Part shown: piece by piece, positions 42,689 through 51,479 of the stretch
Layout of the letters: each line of letters begins with the position of its first letter
How positions within the stretch are numbered: position 1 is the first letter of the stretch
Assembly (NCBI GenBank): GCA_016201065.1
Contig: JACQDL010000041.1
Coordinates: 1-64,000 of the forward strand
Reading direction: 5' to 3'
DNA: 64,000 bases
Source of the DNA: Actinomycetota bacterium
GTDB lineage: Bacteria > Actinomycetota > Actinomycetes > Mycobacteriales > JACQDL01
The notes under the pieces: model-generated
What the model was told of the DNA's origin: nothing
The model's input: only the letters and a program-made list of their open reading frames with translations
Databases searched by the model: none
Program-made: the position numbers and the translations under genes

Positions 42689-43868
42689 GTAGGGACGGGT
42701 CGACCTGGTTGGCCCAGGCGAGCACGCCACCCTGGACATGCACGGCACTGGCGAAGCCGGCCTGCTTCACCGCGGCCAGCGCCTCGGCAGAGCGAGCCCC
42801 GGACCTGCAGTACAGGACGACCTGCCGGTCCGCCGGGAGCCGGAACAGCGCGGCACCCGAGACGATCTCGCCCTTCGGGATGAGGACCGAGCCGGGGATC
42901 TTGACGATCTCGTACTCGGCGGGCTCCCGGACATCGATCAGCTCGATCTCCTTGCCCGCGTCGATCCATTCCTTGAGCTCGCCTGCGGTGATGGTGGAGC
43001 CGTCCGCGGCCCGCACTGCCTCGTCGGAGACGGTGCCGCAGAACTCCTCGTAGTCGATCAGCTCCGTGATCGTGGGCTTCTCGCCGCACAGCGCGCACTG
43101 CGGGTCCTTGCTGACCTTGATCGTCCGGTAGCTCATCTCCAGGGCGTCGTACACCATCAACCGGCCGACGAGCGGATCGCCGATGCCGGTGAGCAGCTTG
43201 ATCGCCTCGGTGACCTGGATCGACCCGACGGAGGCGCACAGCACGCCCAACACCCCACCCTCGGCGCAGGAGGGCACCATGCCGGGCGGCGGCGGCTCCG
43301 GGTACAGGCATCGGTAGCACGGCCCGTGCTCGGCCCAGAACACCGACGCCTGGCCGTCGAAGCGGTAGATCGAGCCCCACACGTATGGCTTGTCGAGCAG
43401 CACGCAGGCGTCATTGACGAGGTACCGGGTGGCGAAGTTGTCCGTGCCGTCGACAATCAGGTCGTAGCGGGCGAAGATCTCCATGACGTTGCTGGCGTCC
43501 AGCCGCTCGGTGTGCAGCACCACCTCGACCAGCGGGTTGATCTCCTGGATGGTGTCCCGGGCCGACTCGGCCTTCGGCCGACCCACATCGGACTGGCCAT
43601 GGATCACCTGCCGCTGCAGGTTGGACTCGTCGACGACGTCGAAGTCGACGACGCCGAGCGTGCCGACCCCGGCAGCCGCCAGGTACATCAGGGCGGGAGA
43701 GCCGAGGCCGCCGGCCCCGACGCAGAGCACCTTGGCGTTCTTCAGCCGCTTCTGCCCGTCCATGGCGACGTCCGGGATGATCAGGTGCCGGCTGTACCGC
43801 CGCACCTCGTCGCGGGTGAGCTCACCTGACGGCTTGCCCGCCGGCTCCACCAGTGGTGGCAACGACAC
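42678..43868 (-). CDS. moeZ: Adenylyltransferase/sulfurtransferase MoeZ
   Basis: 396 residues. N-terminal ThiF/MoeB domain: VLCVGAGGLGSPALMYLAAA, zinc cysteines CYRCLYPEP and CALCGEKP, then a rhodanese domain with active loop LYCRSGARSAEALAAV. Activates and sulfurates small carrier proteins such as MoaD and CysO/ThiS-like proteins for molybdopterin and cysteine synthesis. GTG 43868 with AGGAG 7 nt upstream. Equivalent of mycobacterial Rv3206c in the conserved block. Confidence 0.94.
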   Translation of the reverse strand: MSLPPLVEPAGKPSGELTRDEVRRYSRHLIIPDVAMDGQKRLKNAKVLCVGAGGLGSPALMYLAAAGVGTLGVVDFDVVDESNLQRQVIHGQSDVGRPKAESARDTIQEINPLVEVVLHTERLDASNVMEIFARYDLIVDGTDNFATRYLVNDACVLLDKPYVWGSIYRFDGQASVFWAEHGPCYRCLYPEPPPPGMVPSCAEGGVLGVLCASVGSIQVTEAIKLLTGIGDPLVGRLMVYDALEMSYRTIKVSKDPQCALCGEKPTITELIDYEEFCGTVSDEAVRAADGSTITAGELKEWIDAGKEIELIDVREPAEYEIVKIPGSVLIPKGEIVSGAALFRLPADRQVVLYCRSGARSAEALAAVKQAGFASAVHVQGGVLAWANQVDPSLPTY

Positions 43869-43983
43869 GGCTCGTCTCCTGTCACGGGCGCGGATAGGGG
43901 CACCGGGCACAACCATCGGCCCAACGCCGATTGTTCCGTACTCCGCAAACCCCGACCCGCCGCCGCCGTACCCACCCGGCGGA

Positions 43984-45135
43984 TCAGGGGGTGGGCTGAC
44001 CCACCGGCAGGTTGACCGGGGCCGGCGGTCCGGTGACCTCCTGCACGCCATCCGGGAACGGCCACGGGTTGGCCGCGCACGTCCCCACCGACAGGGTCTG
44101 CTGCATCATCACCGGCGCCGGACCGGCCGCGCCGGCGCACATCTCGTGCCGGCGCCCGAAGCTGTGCCCGACCTCATGGCTGACCACGTACTGCCGGTAC
44201 AATGTCAGGTCGCCCAGGAACGCCTTCGCGCCGCGCACCCAGCGCGCGTCGTTGATCACTGCCCGCTGCACCGCGCCGTAGTAGCAGCTCGTCTCCGACT
44301 TCACGTCATAGCCGCAGAACCGGCGGACCGTCATGGTCGAGGTCAGGGACACCCGGAACTTCGCCAGACCCGGGTCGTCGACCCGCTGGAAGGACATCCG
44401 GCCACCCGCGCCCCACCCCCGGGGATCGCCGAGGATCCGTTCCACCTGGTCGGCGAACGCCGCCCCGTCCAGGGTGATCCCGTCCTCCACCTCGACGGTG
44501 TAGCGCTGCACCGGCCCACTGCCATAGACCTTCGACCGCCCAGGCAGGACATGGAACGTGCCGGTGCCCTGCCTTGCGTATGCCGGCCCGTCCGGCAGCG
44601 TGTCCATGGCGCCGTCCACGGCGGGCGCTCCGGCGGGGAGCTCGACATAGATCTCCGAGTCCCGGGTCGCCCCGGTCAGGGTGCGGGAGTCCCGCCCGGA
44701 ACCGGCACCGTCGCCACGCGCGATGTCGATACCGGCGAGGAACGTCGCGACGACGAGCACCGGAATCGCGTAGGCCCGCCAGCCGAACCGCTCGACGAAC
44801 CGATCCAGCGGACCTGGCCCGCGTCGTTGCTGCTCCTGCTGCTGGAGTTCGAACGATCGCCCACGCCCCCGCGCCACGACGCCGTAGCTGGCGGCCTGCC
44901 GGCCGGGCGGATGGGGCCCCAGCTCCGCGCCGGCCGAGGCCCCGGAGTCGTCCGGTAAGCGGGCACCCGATCCGGCGGGCACCCGGGCCCTGGCGCGTTC
45001 GGCGTAGGCCCGCTCGAAGCGGGAGGCCTCCTGCCGGCCCCGGTCCGCGGCTGTCCCGGGACGATCGTCGCCCCGCACGCGTGACAGCGGTGGTGGGTCG
45101 TACCGCCCACCACGCTCCGAGGTCGGTCGTGTCAC
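43984..45135 (-). CDS. DUF3152 membrane-anchored metalloprotease-like protein
   Basis: 383 residues. A charged, disordered cytoplasmic start of about 115, one membrane segment (YAIPVLVVATFLAGIDIAR), and an extracytoplasmic DUF3152 domain with the zinc motif VSHEVGHSFGRRHEMC (HExGHxxGxxH). This is the expected neighbour of moeZ (Rv3207c in M. tuberculosis). Substrate unknown. GTG start 45135. Confidence 0.85.
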   Translation of the reverse strand: MTRPTSERGGRYDPPPLSRVRGDDRPGTAADRGRQEASRFERAYAERARARVPAGSGARLPDDSGASAGAELGPHPPGRQAASYGVVARGRGRSFELQQQEQQRRGPGPLDRFVERFGWRAYAIPVLVVATFLAGIDIARGDGAGSGRDSRTLTGATRDSEIYVELPAGAPAVDGAMDTLPDGPAYARQGTGTFHVLPGRSKVYGSGPVQRYTVEVEDGITLDGAAFADQVERILGDPRGWGAGGRMSFQRVDDPGLAKFRVSLTSTMTVRRFCGYDVKSETSCYYGAVQRAVINDARWVRGAKAFLGDLTLYRQYVVSHEVGHSFGRRHEMCAGAAGPAPVMMQQTLSVGTCAANPWPFPDGVQEVTGPPAPVNLPVGQPTP

Positions 45136-45374
45136 CCGGTCAGCCTCTCACAATTCAACCCTTCGGCCCCGGAACCGAAGACGTGTCTGGCAACTTGCCA
45201 CCATTCCACGCCGACCGTCCTGCGGTCCAGTGCCGGCATCTCACCCGATCGGCGGTCAACCGATCGTGGTGAGTCGCAGACCGGCCGGGCGGCCGAGGCC
45301 GGCACCCAGGTCGGGCAGAATGGTCAGTGGTCCAGGAGCACACCGCTGGGGAGCAACGCCGCCAAGGAGCGCAC

Positions 45375-45563
45375 ATGACCGAGATGCCATGGGATGCCCC
45401 CGTCGAGGACGCCGCCGAGCAACGGGCAGCCGTGACCCGGGACCTCGACGACGAGGCGCCGGAGCCATCCGCACCAGCCACCCGGGTGCCCTGGGACGTG
45501 GACCCGGCCGACGCCGCCGCGGAGGACGCCGAGGTGCTCCTCGACGACGAGGAATGGCGCTGA
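45375..45563 (+). CDS. Small acidic protein
   Basis: 62 residues, about a third Asp plus Glu, ending VLLDDEEWR. It carries two similar pieces, MPWDAPVEDAAEQ and VPWDVDPADAAAE. ATG 45375 with AAGGAG 5 nt upstream. No known domain. It lies 69 nt upstream of the TetR frame (100 nt before the chosen TetR start) on the same strand. Confidence 0.6.
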   Translation: MTEMPWDAPVEDAAEQRAAVTRDLDDEAPEPSAPATRVPWDVDPADAAAEDAEVLLDDEEWR

Positions 45564-45662
45564 GCCGGCTACGGCTACCGGCCGCTGTGCGGCCGAACCC
45601 GTCGAACCCGGCACGCGGGTAGGCTCTGCCCGATGACATCGGCCGAGCCGGGAGGAGGCGGG

Positions 45663-46385
45663 GTGAGCGCCACACCTGCCGCACCAGCTCCCGGCCCGGC
45701 ACCAGCCGGCGGATCGGCATCCGAGCCGGTATCCGGGTCGGCATCCCGGCCGGAGCTGGCCCAGCCGCGCGGCACGGCCCGGATGCCGCGACCAGCGCGC
45801 CGCGAGCAGCTCCTTCGAGCGGCCCGCGAGGTGTTCGTGGCCCAGGGCTACCACTCGGCGGCGATGGACGACATCGCCGAGCGGGCCGGGGTCTCCAAGC
45901 CCGTGCTGTACCAGCACTTCCCGGGCAAGCTGGAGCTCTATCTCGCGCTGCTGGACACCCATACCGAAGGTCTGGTGCAGCGCATGCGGCAGGCGATGGA
46001 CGCGACCACCGACAACCGGATCCGGGTGCACAACGCGATCTCGGCGTACTTCGACTTCGTCGACAACGAGAGCGAGGCGTTCCGGCTGGTCTTCGAAACC
46101 GACCTGCGCAACGACCCGGCCGTTCGCGAGCGGGTCGAGAACATGAAGCGTCAGGTGAGCGTCGCCATCGCCGGCACGGTCGCGGCGGACACCGGGCTGG
46201 GCCCCGCCCAGGCCCAGCTCCTCGCGGTCGGCCTGACCGGCATGTCGGAGATCGCCGCGCGGTGGTGGCTGGACCACCGGGACGAGGTGTCCCGGGCCGA
46301 CGCGGTGTGGCTCATCGAGTCACTGGCCTGGCGAGGCATCTCCAACTTCCCGCTCCAGCCACACGATCTTGTCCGGCACGGCTGA
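45663..46385 (+). CDS. TetR-family regulator (Rv3208-like)
   Basis: 240 residues from GTG 45663 (GGAGGAGG upstream); ATG 45633 would add 10. Pro/Ala-rich leader of about 35, then helix-turn-helix LLRAAREVFVAQGYHSAAMD and ERAGVSKPVLYQHFPGKLEL. The C-terminal domain carries FDFVDNESEAFRLVFETDL. In mycobacteria the same position between DUF3152 and DUF3107 genes is held by the TetR Rv3208. Ligand unknown. Confidence 0.87.
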   Translation: MSATPAAPAPGPAPAGGSASEPVSGSASRPELAQPRGTARMPRPARREQLLRAAREVFVAQGYHSAAMDDIAERAGVSKPVLYQHFPGKLELYLALLDTHTEGLVQRMRQAMDATTDNRIRVHNAISAYFDFVDNESEAFRLVFETDLRNDPAVRERVENMKRQVSVAIAGTVAADTGLGPAQAQLLAVGLTGMSEIAARWWLDHRDEVSRADAVWLIESLAWRGISNFPLQPHDLVRHG

Positions 46386-46485
46386 CGCCACGCCGGACAC
46401 TCCGAGCCGGCCCGGCCGATTCCCGGTACCGGCGTCCGCTCGTCTAGCCTTGAGGTTCGTCCCATCCAGCGAGGAGGCACCGTCG

Positions 46486-46713
46486 GTGGAGGTCAAGATC
46501 GGCGTGCAGAACACGCCGCGCGAGATCGCTTTCGAGAGCGCGCAGAGCCCCACCGAGGTCGAGAAGGCCGTCTCTGAGGCGCTGCAGAGCCCGAGCGGCG
46601 TACTCAAGCTCGTTGACGAGAAGGGGCGACGGATCATCGTGGCCGCGTCGGTCATCGCCTACGTCGAGATCGCCGAGGCGGAGATCCGACGGGTGGGCTT
46701 CGGCGCCGGCTAG
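46486..46713 (+). CDS. DUF3107 protein (TB9.4-like)
   Basis: 75 residues, complete: EVKIGVQNTPREIAFESAQS, VEKAVSEALQSPSGVLKLVD, ASVIAYVEIAEAEIRRVGFG. Highly conserved small actinobacterial protein corresponding to Rv3208A (TB9.4); function unknown. GTG 46486 with GGAGG 8 nt upstream. Confidence 0.9.
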   Translation: MEVKIGVQNTPREIAFESAQSPTEVEKAVSEALQSPSGVLKLVDEKGRRIIVAASVIAYVEIAEAEIRRVGFGAG

Positions 46714-46720
46714 CGACCGG

Positions 46721-46736
46721 CGGCCCAGCCGGGCCG
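46721..46736. terminator. Bidirectional hairpin after DUF3107 gene
   Basis: CGGCCC-AGCC-GGGCCG, a 6-bp GC stem in the 25-nt gap between convergent genes. Confidence 0.4.
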
Positions 46737-46738
46737 GC

Positions 46739-47425
46739 CTAGCTGGACAGGCCCAGCGCGGTCATCCGGTCCCCATGCGCCCGGGTGATGCGCTTGAACA
46801 TGGCGAGCACGCCGGACAGGTCGCCGGACCCGCCGATGATCAGTTCGGTCAGCGAGTCGCGCTCCGCGGTGACCCGTTGCGCCTGGCTCAGCGCCTCGCC
46901 GACCAGCCGGCGGGCCCAGAGCGCCAGCCGGCCGGCGAGCACCGGATCGGCCGCGATGGCCGCCCGCACCTCGCGGATCGCGAAGTCGGCCTGACCGGTG
47001 TCCGCCAGCGAGTCGAGCACCAGCTTCTGGGTCACCGGGTCCAGCAGCGTCGCGATCTCCCGGTAGAAGTCGGCCGCGAAACCGTCTCCGACGTACGCCT
47101 TCACCAGACCCTCCAGCCAGATCGAGGGTTTGGTCTGCTCGTGGAAGGCGTCGACGGGGACGATGAACGGCTCCATCGCCCGCTCCGGGTCGGAGCCCAG
47201 CTCCCGGATCCGACCGACGAGCCGCTCATAGTGCCCCATCTCGGCGGCGGCCATGCCAGCCAGCGCGGCACGCCCGGCGAGGGTCGGTGCGAGCCGGGCA
47301 TCAGCCGCCAACCGGTCGAACGCGACGAGCTCGCCGTACGCGAGCGCACCCAGAAGATCGATTACCGCCTCGGGGGAAACGGCGGCGGCGTTGTCGTCCA
47401 GCGGATCCTCCGGGGTGTCGGGCAC
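46739..47425 (-). CDS. Ferritin-like / MiaE-like hydroxylase-fold protein
   Basis: 228 residues. Four-helix ferritin-like domain with Glu/His metal-ligand candidates: ALAYGELVAFDRLAADARLA, GMAAAEMGHYERLVGRIREL, VDAFHEQTKPSIWLEGLVKA. It resembles tRNA-hydroxylase MiaE-type proteins; the counterpart in mycobacteria is Rv3210c. GTG 47425 with GAGGAG 9 nt upstream. Divergent from the helicase gene. Confidence 0.82.
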   Translation of the reverse strand: MPDTPEDPLDDNAAAVSPEAVIDLLGALAYGELVAFDRLAADARLAPTLAGRAALAGMAAAEMGHYERLVGRIRELGSDPERAMEPFIVPVDAFHEQTKPSIWLEGLVKAYVGDGFAADFYREIATLLDPVTQKLVLDSLADTGQADFAIREVRAAIAADPVLAGRLALWARRLVGEALSQAQRVTAERDSLTELIIGGSGDLSGVLAMFKRITRAHGDRMTALGLSS

Positions 47426-47468
47426 GAAAACAGGCTCCTCGACCCTACTCGCGTAGACTCGGCTACGT

Positions 47469-49385
47469 GTGGCGCAGACGCGCCAGACACATGTCTTGTG
47501 CGCGGACGCCCTCAGCTGGGATCTCGCCAGCGTCGATGTCGGTCCCGTGGTATCGGGCCGGACCTCCGGCCCGGGTCGCGGTAGACTGCCCGATCGCGGA
47601 TGGCCGCGCTGGTTGCGGAATGAGGCGATCATACTGACCGGTCAGACCACCCCGCCCGAGGCGGACGCCGCCGGGGCGAGGGGCAGTGACCACCCACCGA
47701 AGGCCGAGGACGAGCAGTTCGAGCCCTTGGCAGCACGTGCGGCCGTGCACTCCGACAACCCCACCTTTGCTGAGCTCGGCACCCACCCGCAGATCGTCGA
47801 GGCGCTCGCCGCCGTCGGCATCACCCGGGCGTTCGCCATCCAGGAGCTGACCCTGCCGCTGGCGATCGCAGGACACGACGTGATCGGGCAGGCCCGCACC
47901 GGAACCGGCAAGACGCTCGGTTTCGGGATCCCCCTCCTGCAACGGCTGGCCACGCCGCAGGCCGGCACGCCCCGTGCGCTGATCGTGGCACCGACCCGGG
48001 AGCTCGCCGTTCAGGTCACCCATGACCTCGCCACCGCAGGCTCCCGGCTGGGGCTGCGCTGCCTGTCGATCTACGGTGGACGCGCCTACGAACCGCAGGT
48101 GACGGCGCTGCGCCAGGGCGTGGATGTCGTCGTCGGCACGCCCGGCCGGCTGCTGGACCTGCGTGAGCAGGGACACCTGAAGCTGGACCGGATCGAGGTC
48201 CTCGTCCTCGACGAGGCCGACGAGATGCTCGACCTCGGCTTCCTGCCGGACATCGAGAAGTTGATCAGTCTGGTTCCCGCCGACCGGCAGACCCTGCTCT
48301 TCTCGGCGACCATGCCGGGGCCGATCGTCGCCCTCGCCCGCCGCTTCCTCCGGCAGCCGACCCAGGTCCGGGCCGAGTCGCACGACGAGCACCCCGGGAT
48401 CATCCCGCCCGCGGTGGCGCAGTTCGCCTACCGGGCCCACGCGATGGACAAGGTCGAGATGCTGGCCCGGATCCTGCAGGCCCGAGGTCGCGGGCTGACC
48501 ATGATCTTCTGCCGCACCAAGCGCACCGCAGCCAAGATCGCCGATGATCTCGCCGGCCGGGGCTTCGCCGCCGCGGCGGTCCACGGTGACCTCGGTCAGG
48601 GAGCCCGCGAGCAGGCCCTTCGCGCGTTCCGCAAGGGCAAGGTCGACGTGCTGGTCGCCACCGACGTCGCGGCCCGCGGCATCGACATCGAGGCCGTCAC
48701 ACACGTGATCAACTACCAGTGCCCGGAGGACGAGAAGGTCTACGTGCACCGGATCGGTCGCACCGCCCGGGCCGGCGCGACCGGCACGGCGGTCACCTTC
48801 GTGGACTGGGACGAGCTGCCCCGGTGGAAGATCATCTGCGACGTCCTGGAGCTCCCGCTGCACGAACCGCCGGAGACGTACTCGACCTCCGCGCACCTGC
48901 ACATCGACCTCGACATCGGCGAGAACATCAGCGGGGTGCTCCCGGCCGCCCAGCGGGTCCGAGCCGGCCTGGACGCCGAGGACGTCGAGGATCTCGGTGA
49001 GACCGGTCGCGGACGCCGCGGCCCCAAGCCCGCGGCACGGCACCGTCCGGAGCGGCACGGTCCGGAGCGGCACGGTCGACGGTCCATGCGGTCCACCGAG
49101 CCGGCGCGCGCTGCCGGGCAGTCCGCGGAGCAGCTGGCCGACGAGGCCGACCTGCCCGCGGCGAACGAGCGCGCGCCGCGGCCGCCGGGCACCCGGCGCC
49201 GCACCCGTCGAGGTCGACCGACGGAGCGCGACCTGGTCGGCGCCACGGGCACGGCGACCGCGCTCGCCGAAGCGCCGTCGGCCGCAGCGGCCGGAGACAC
49301 ACCGGGGGCAGCCGGCGGCAACGAGTCCAGCGGGGGTGCCGTCCGGCGGCGGCGGCGCGGTCGGGCGGCTCCATCCGGTGGCTAA
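47469..49385 (+). CDS. rhlE: DEAD-box RNA helicase RhlE-like
   Basis: Up to 638 residues. Q motif near FAELGTHPQIVEALAAVGIT, motif I ARTGTGKT, DEAD box VLVLDEADEMLDLGF, SAT motif LLFSATMPGP, and HRIGRTARAG. The tail of about 130 is Arg-rich and disordered, with a short PERHG repeat (near 49045-49080), which would bind RNA. The true start is unclear: GTG 47469 is the longest choice, the first 55 residues look unconserved, and the family usually begins near the TGQTTPPEADA segment at 47637. Rv3211 equivalent. Confidence 0.9.
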   Translation: MAQTRQTHVLCADALSWDLASVDVGPVVSGRTSGPGRGRLPDRGWPRWLRNEAIILTGQTTPPEADAAGARGSDHPPKAEDEQFEPLAARAAVHSDNPTFAELGTHPQIVEALAAVGITRAFAIQELTLPLAIAGHDVIGQARTGTGKTLGFGIPLLQRLATPQAGTPRALIVAPTRELAVQVTHDLATAGSRLGLRCLSIYGGRAYEPQVTALRQGVDVVVGTPGRLLDLREQGHLKLDRIEVLVLDEADEMLDLGFLPDIEKLISLVPADRQTLLFSATMPGPIVALARRFLRQPTQVRAESHDEHPGIIPPAVAQFAYRAHAMDKVEMLARILQARGRGLTMIFCRTKRTAAKIADDLAGRGFAAAAVHGDLGQGAREQALRAFRKGKVDVLVATDVAARGIDIEAVTHVINYQCPEDEKVYVHRIGRTARAGATGTAVTFVDWDELPRWKIICDVLELPLHEPPETYSTSAHLHIDLDIGENISGVLPAAQRVRAGLDAEDVEDLGETGRGRRGPKPAARHRPERHGPERHGRRSMRSTEPARAAGQSAEQLADEADLPAANERAPRPPGTRRRTRRGRPTERDLVGATGTATALAEAPSAAAAGDTPGAAGGNESSGGAVRRRRRGRAAPSGG

Positions 49386-49395
49386 GGTGGGCCCC

Positions 49396-50562
49396 GTGAA
49401 GGCCCACCGGCGCATCGTCCTGTTCGGCACCGTGCTGGCCACCCTTGGTGGTCTCACCACCCTGGTCGTGCCGGTGGTGGGCGGCAGTGACCTGGTGAAC
49501 ACGACGCTCCATGCCGCTGCGGCGACCCCCGCCCGGCCGGTGACCGCCGCACTGCCTGCGGCACTGCGCCAGATCTGGTCGGCGCCCGGCGTTCCGCCGC
49601 GAGCCGGGTCGCCGCTGCCGACCGACACGACGCACAGCAGCGTCGTGGCGGTGGCCGGCTCCCATGGGATCGAGGGACGGAGCCTGCTGGACGGCGCGAT
49701 CGTGTGGTCCTACGAGCGGCGCAACGCCGCGCTGTGCGACTGGACCCTCCAGCAGGACCTCGTGCTGGTCGCGTTCCGCAAGCTCGACGGCTGCCGGGAC
49801 CTGGTGGCGCTGGACGCCGGCACGGGGGTCCGCCGGTGGTACCGGACCGCGGAGATCGACGCCGACATCACCCTGTACGCCGCACCGGCGCTGCTGGTCG
49901 CGGCGAACTCCCGTGGCCTCGCGGCGTTCGATACCGGCGGTGGGCTCACCCGGTGGACGTTCGGCAGGCCGGGCTGCACACTCGCCCCGCCGATCCTTGG
50001 CGACCAGGGGGTCGCGCTGCTCCTGGCCTGCGCCGGCCGCCCCCCGTCCCTGGTCCTGCTGGACACCTACAGCGGCAAGGAACGGTGGAAGCTACCCGTG
50101 CCGATGACCGGCATTGATCCCCGGGTGCTCGCGGCGGACACCGACGTGACCGTGCTCACCCGATCTGGTGGCGCGGCCGTGATCACGGCATACGACAACT
50201 CCGGGCGGCGGCTGTCCGCCACCGGCATCGGCGTGCGCTACGGCACGGCGAGCCAGGTCGCCACGATGGTCCACAACGGGGTCGTGGTGGGCTGGACGGG
50301 CCGACAGGTGTTCGCCGCGGCCACGGCGGGCACGCCGCTGTGGACGGCCGACGGGACCGGCCCGGCGGTCGGCGACGGGCCGGTCGTGCTGCTCGCAGGA
50401 CCCGGGCCGTTGACCGAGCGTGACCCGAGGTCAGGTCGGGTTGTCAGGACGATCCCCCGACCGGCCGGATCGGCCGGACCCGAGGACGTCGGTCGGCTGG
50501 GGTCCTCCCTGGTGACAATCACTACTGCCGGCACGATCGTGCTCGGCGGCACCCCCCGGTAG
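49396..50562 (+). CDS. PQQ-like beta-propeller exported protein
   Basis: 388 residues. N-terminal hydrophobic segment (IVLFGTVLATLGGLTTLVVP) acting as signal or anchor; then repeated blades such as GRSLLDGAIVWSYERRNAAL, LVALDAGTGVRRWYRTAEID and LVLLDTYSGKERWKLPVP. Paired Cys (CDWTLQQ, CRDLVAL, CTLAPP, CAGRPP) suggest disulfides outside the membrane. It follows rhlE by 10 nt, like Rv3212 after Rv3211. GTG 49396 was chosen. Function unknown. Confidence 0.82.
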   Translation: MKAHRRIVLFGTVLATLGGLTTLVVPVVGGSDLVNTTLHAAAATPARPVTAALPAALRQIWSAPGVPPRAGSPLPTDTTHSSVVAVAGSHGIEGRSLLDGAIVWSYERRNAALCDWTLQQDLVLVAFRKLDGCRDLVALDAGTGVRRWYRTAEIDADITLYAAPALLVAANSRGLAAFDTGGGLTRWTFGRPGCTLAPPILGDQGVALLLACAGRPPSLVLLDTYSGKERWKLPVPMTGIDPRVLAADTDVTVLTRSGGAAVITAYDNSGRRLSATGIGVRYGTASQVATMVHNGVVVGWTGRQVFAAATAGTPLWTADGTGPAVGDGPVVLLAGPGPLTERDPRSGRVVRTIPRPAGSAGPEDVGRLGSSLVTITTAGTIVLGGTPR

Positions 50563-50581
50563 CCGCTCACGGCGACCCGCC

Positions 50582-51460
50582 ATGAGGTCACCGACCGCGA
50601 TCACGCACCATCTGGGTGTGAAACAGCTTGCGCACCACTCGGCCGTCACCCGTTTCGCACCTACCCCATCCGGTCCGCTGGTCGTTCTGGACAGCGGCCC
50701 GATGGCCAGCGGAGCGCGGCCGACAGTGCTGCTGGTTCCGGGATACACGGGTAGCAAGGAGGACTTCGCCCCGCTCCTCGACCCGTTCAGCGACCTGGGT
50801 TACCGCGCGGTGGCGATGGACCAGCGCGGCCAGCATGAGTCACCCGGCATCGCCGACCCGCGGGCGTACACGATGGACGCCCTCGCCGCCGACGTGCTGT
50901 CGGTGATCGACCACCTCGGCGGATCGGTGCACCTGATTGGTCACTCCTTCGGCGGCCTGGTCTGCCGGGCCGCGGTCATCGCCCAACCCACGGCCGTGAC
51001 CTCCCTCACCCTGATGGGCTCCGGGCCAGCGGCGATCGCCGGGCAGCGGCGAGAGACCATCGAGCTGCTCGAGCCGGTGCTCGCCGCGGGCGGAACGCCG
51101 GCCGTCCACGCCATGGTGGAGCAGCGTGCCACGGCCGAACCGGGCTGGCGGCAGACCCCGGTGGCGCTGCGTGCGTTCCTCCGGCGACGGTTCCTGGCCA
51201 GCCACGAGGTGGGGTTGCAGGCGATGAGCATCGCGTTGCGCACCGAGCCGGATCGGGTGGCCGAGCTGGCCGCAGCCGGCATCCCGATCCTGGTGACCTT
51301 CGGGGCGGCCGACGACGCATGGCCGCCCGCGGTGCAACGAGAGATGGCCGCCCGACTGGGGGCGCGGCTCGCGGTGATCCCGGACGCCGTGCACTCACCC
51401 GCGGTGGAGAACCCGGCCGCCACGCTGCGGACGCTGACTGACTTCTGGGCGGCGCTCTAG
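50582..51460 (+). CDS. Alpha/beta hydrolase
   Basis: 292 residues. TVLLVPGYTGSKEDFAPLLD, the nucleophile elbow LIGHSFGGLV, and late acid and histidine regions LVTFGAADDAWPP and PDAVHSPAVENP. A typical lipase/esterase or peptidase-like fold; substrate unknown. ATG 50582 or GTG 50618 are both possible starts. It ends in a 14-bp direct repeat facing the nuclease gene. Confidence 0.87.
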   Translation: MRSPTAITHHLGVKQLAHHSAVTRFAPTPSGPLVVLDSGPMASGARPTVLLVPGYTGSKEDFAPLLDPFSDLGYRAVAMDQRGQHESPGIADPRAYTMDALAADVLSVIDHLGGSVHLIGHSFGGLVCRAAVIAQPTAVTSLTLMGSGPAAIAGQRRETIELLEPVLAAGGTPAVHAMVEQRATAEPGWRQTPVALRAFLRRRFLASHEVGLQAMSIALRTEPDRVAELAAAGIPILVTFGAADDAWPPAVQREMAARLGARLAVIPDAVHSPAVENPAATLRTLTDFWAAL

Positions 51461-51479
51461 CCGGCGCGCTCTAGCCGGC
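51452..51479. repeat. 14-bp direct repeat at convergent hydrolase/nuclease ends
   Basis: GCGCTCTAGCCGGC at 51452-51465 and 51466-51479. Each copy contains CTAG, a stop on both strands: the first is used by the hydrolase (TAG 51458-51460), the second by the nuclease (complement of CTA 51471-51473). Confidence 0.85.
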
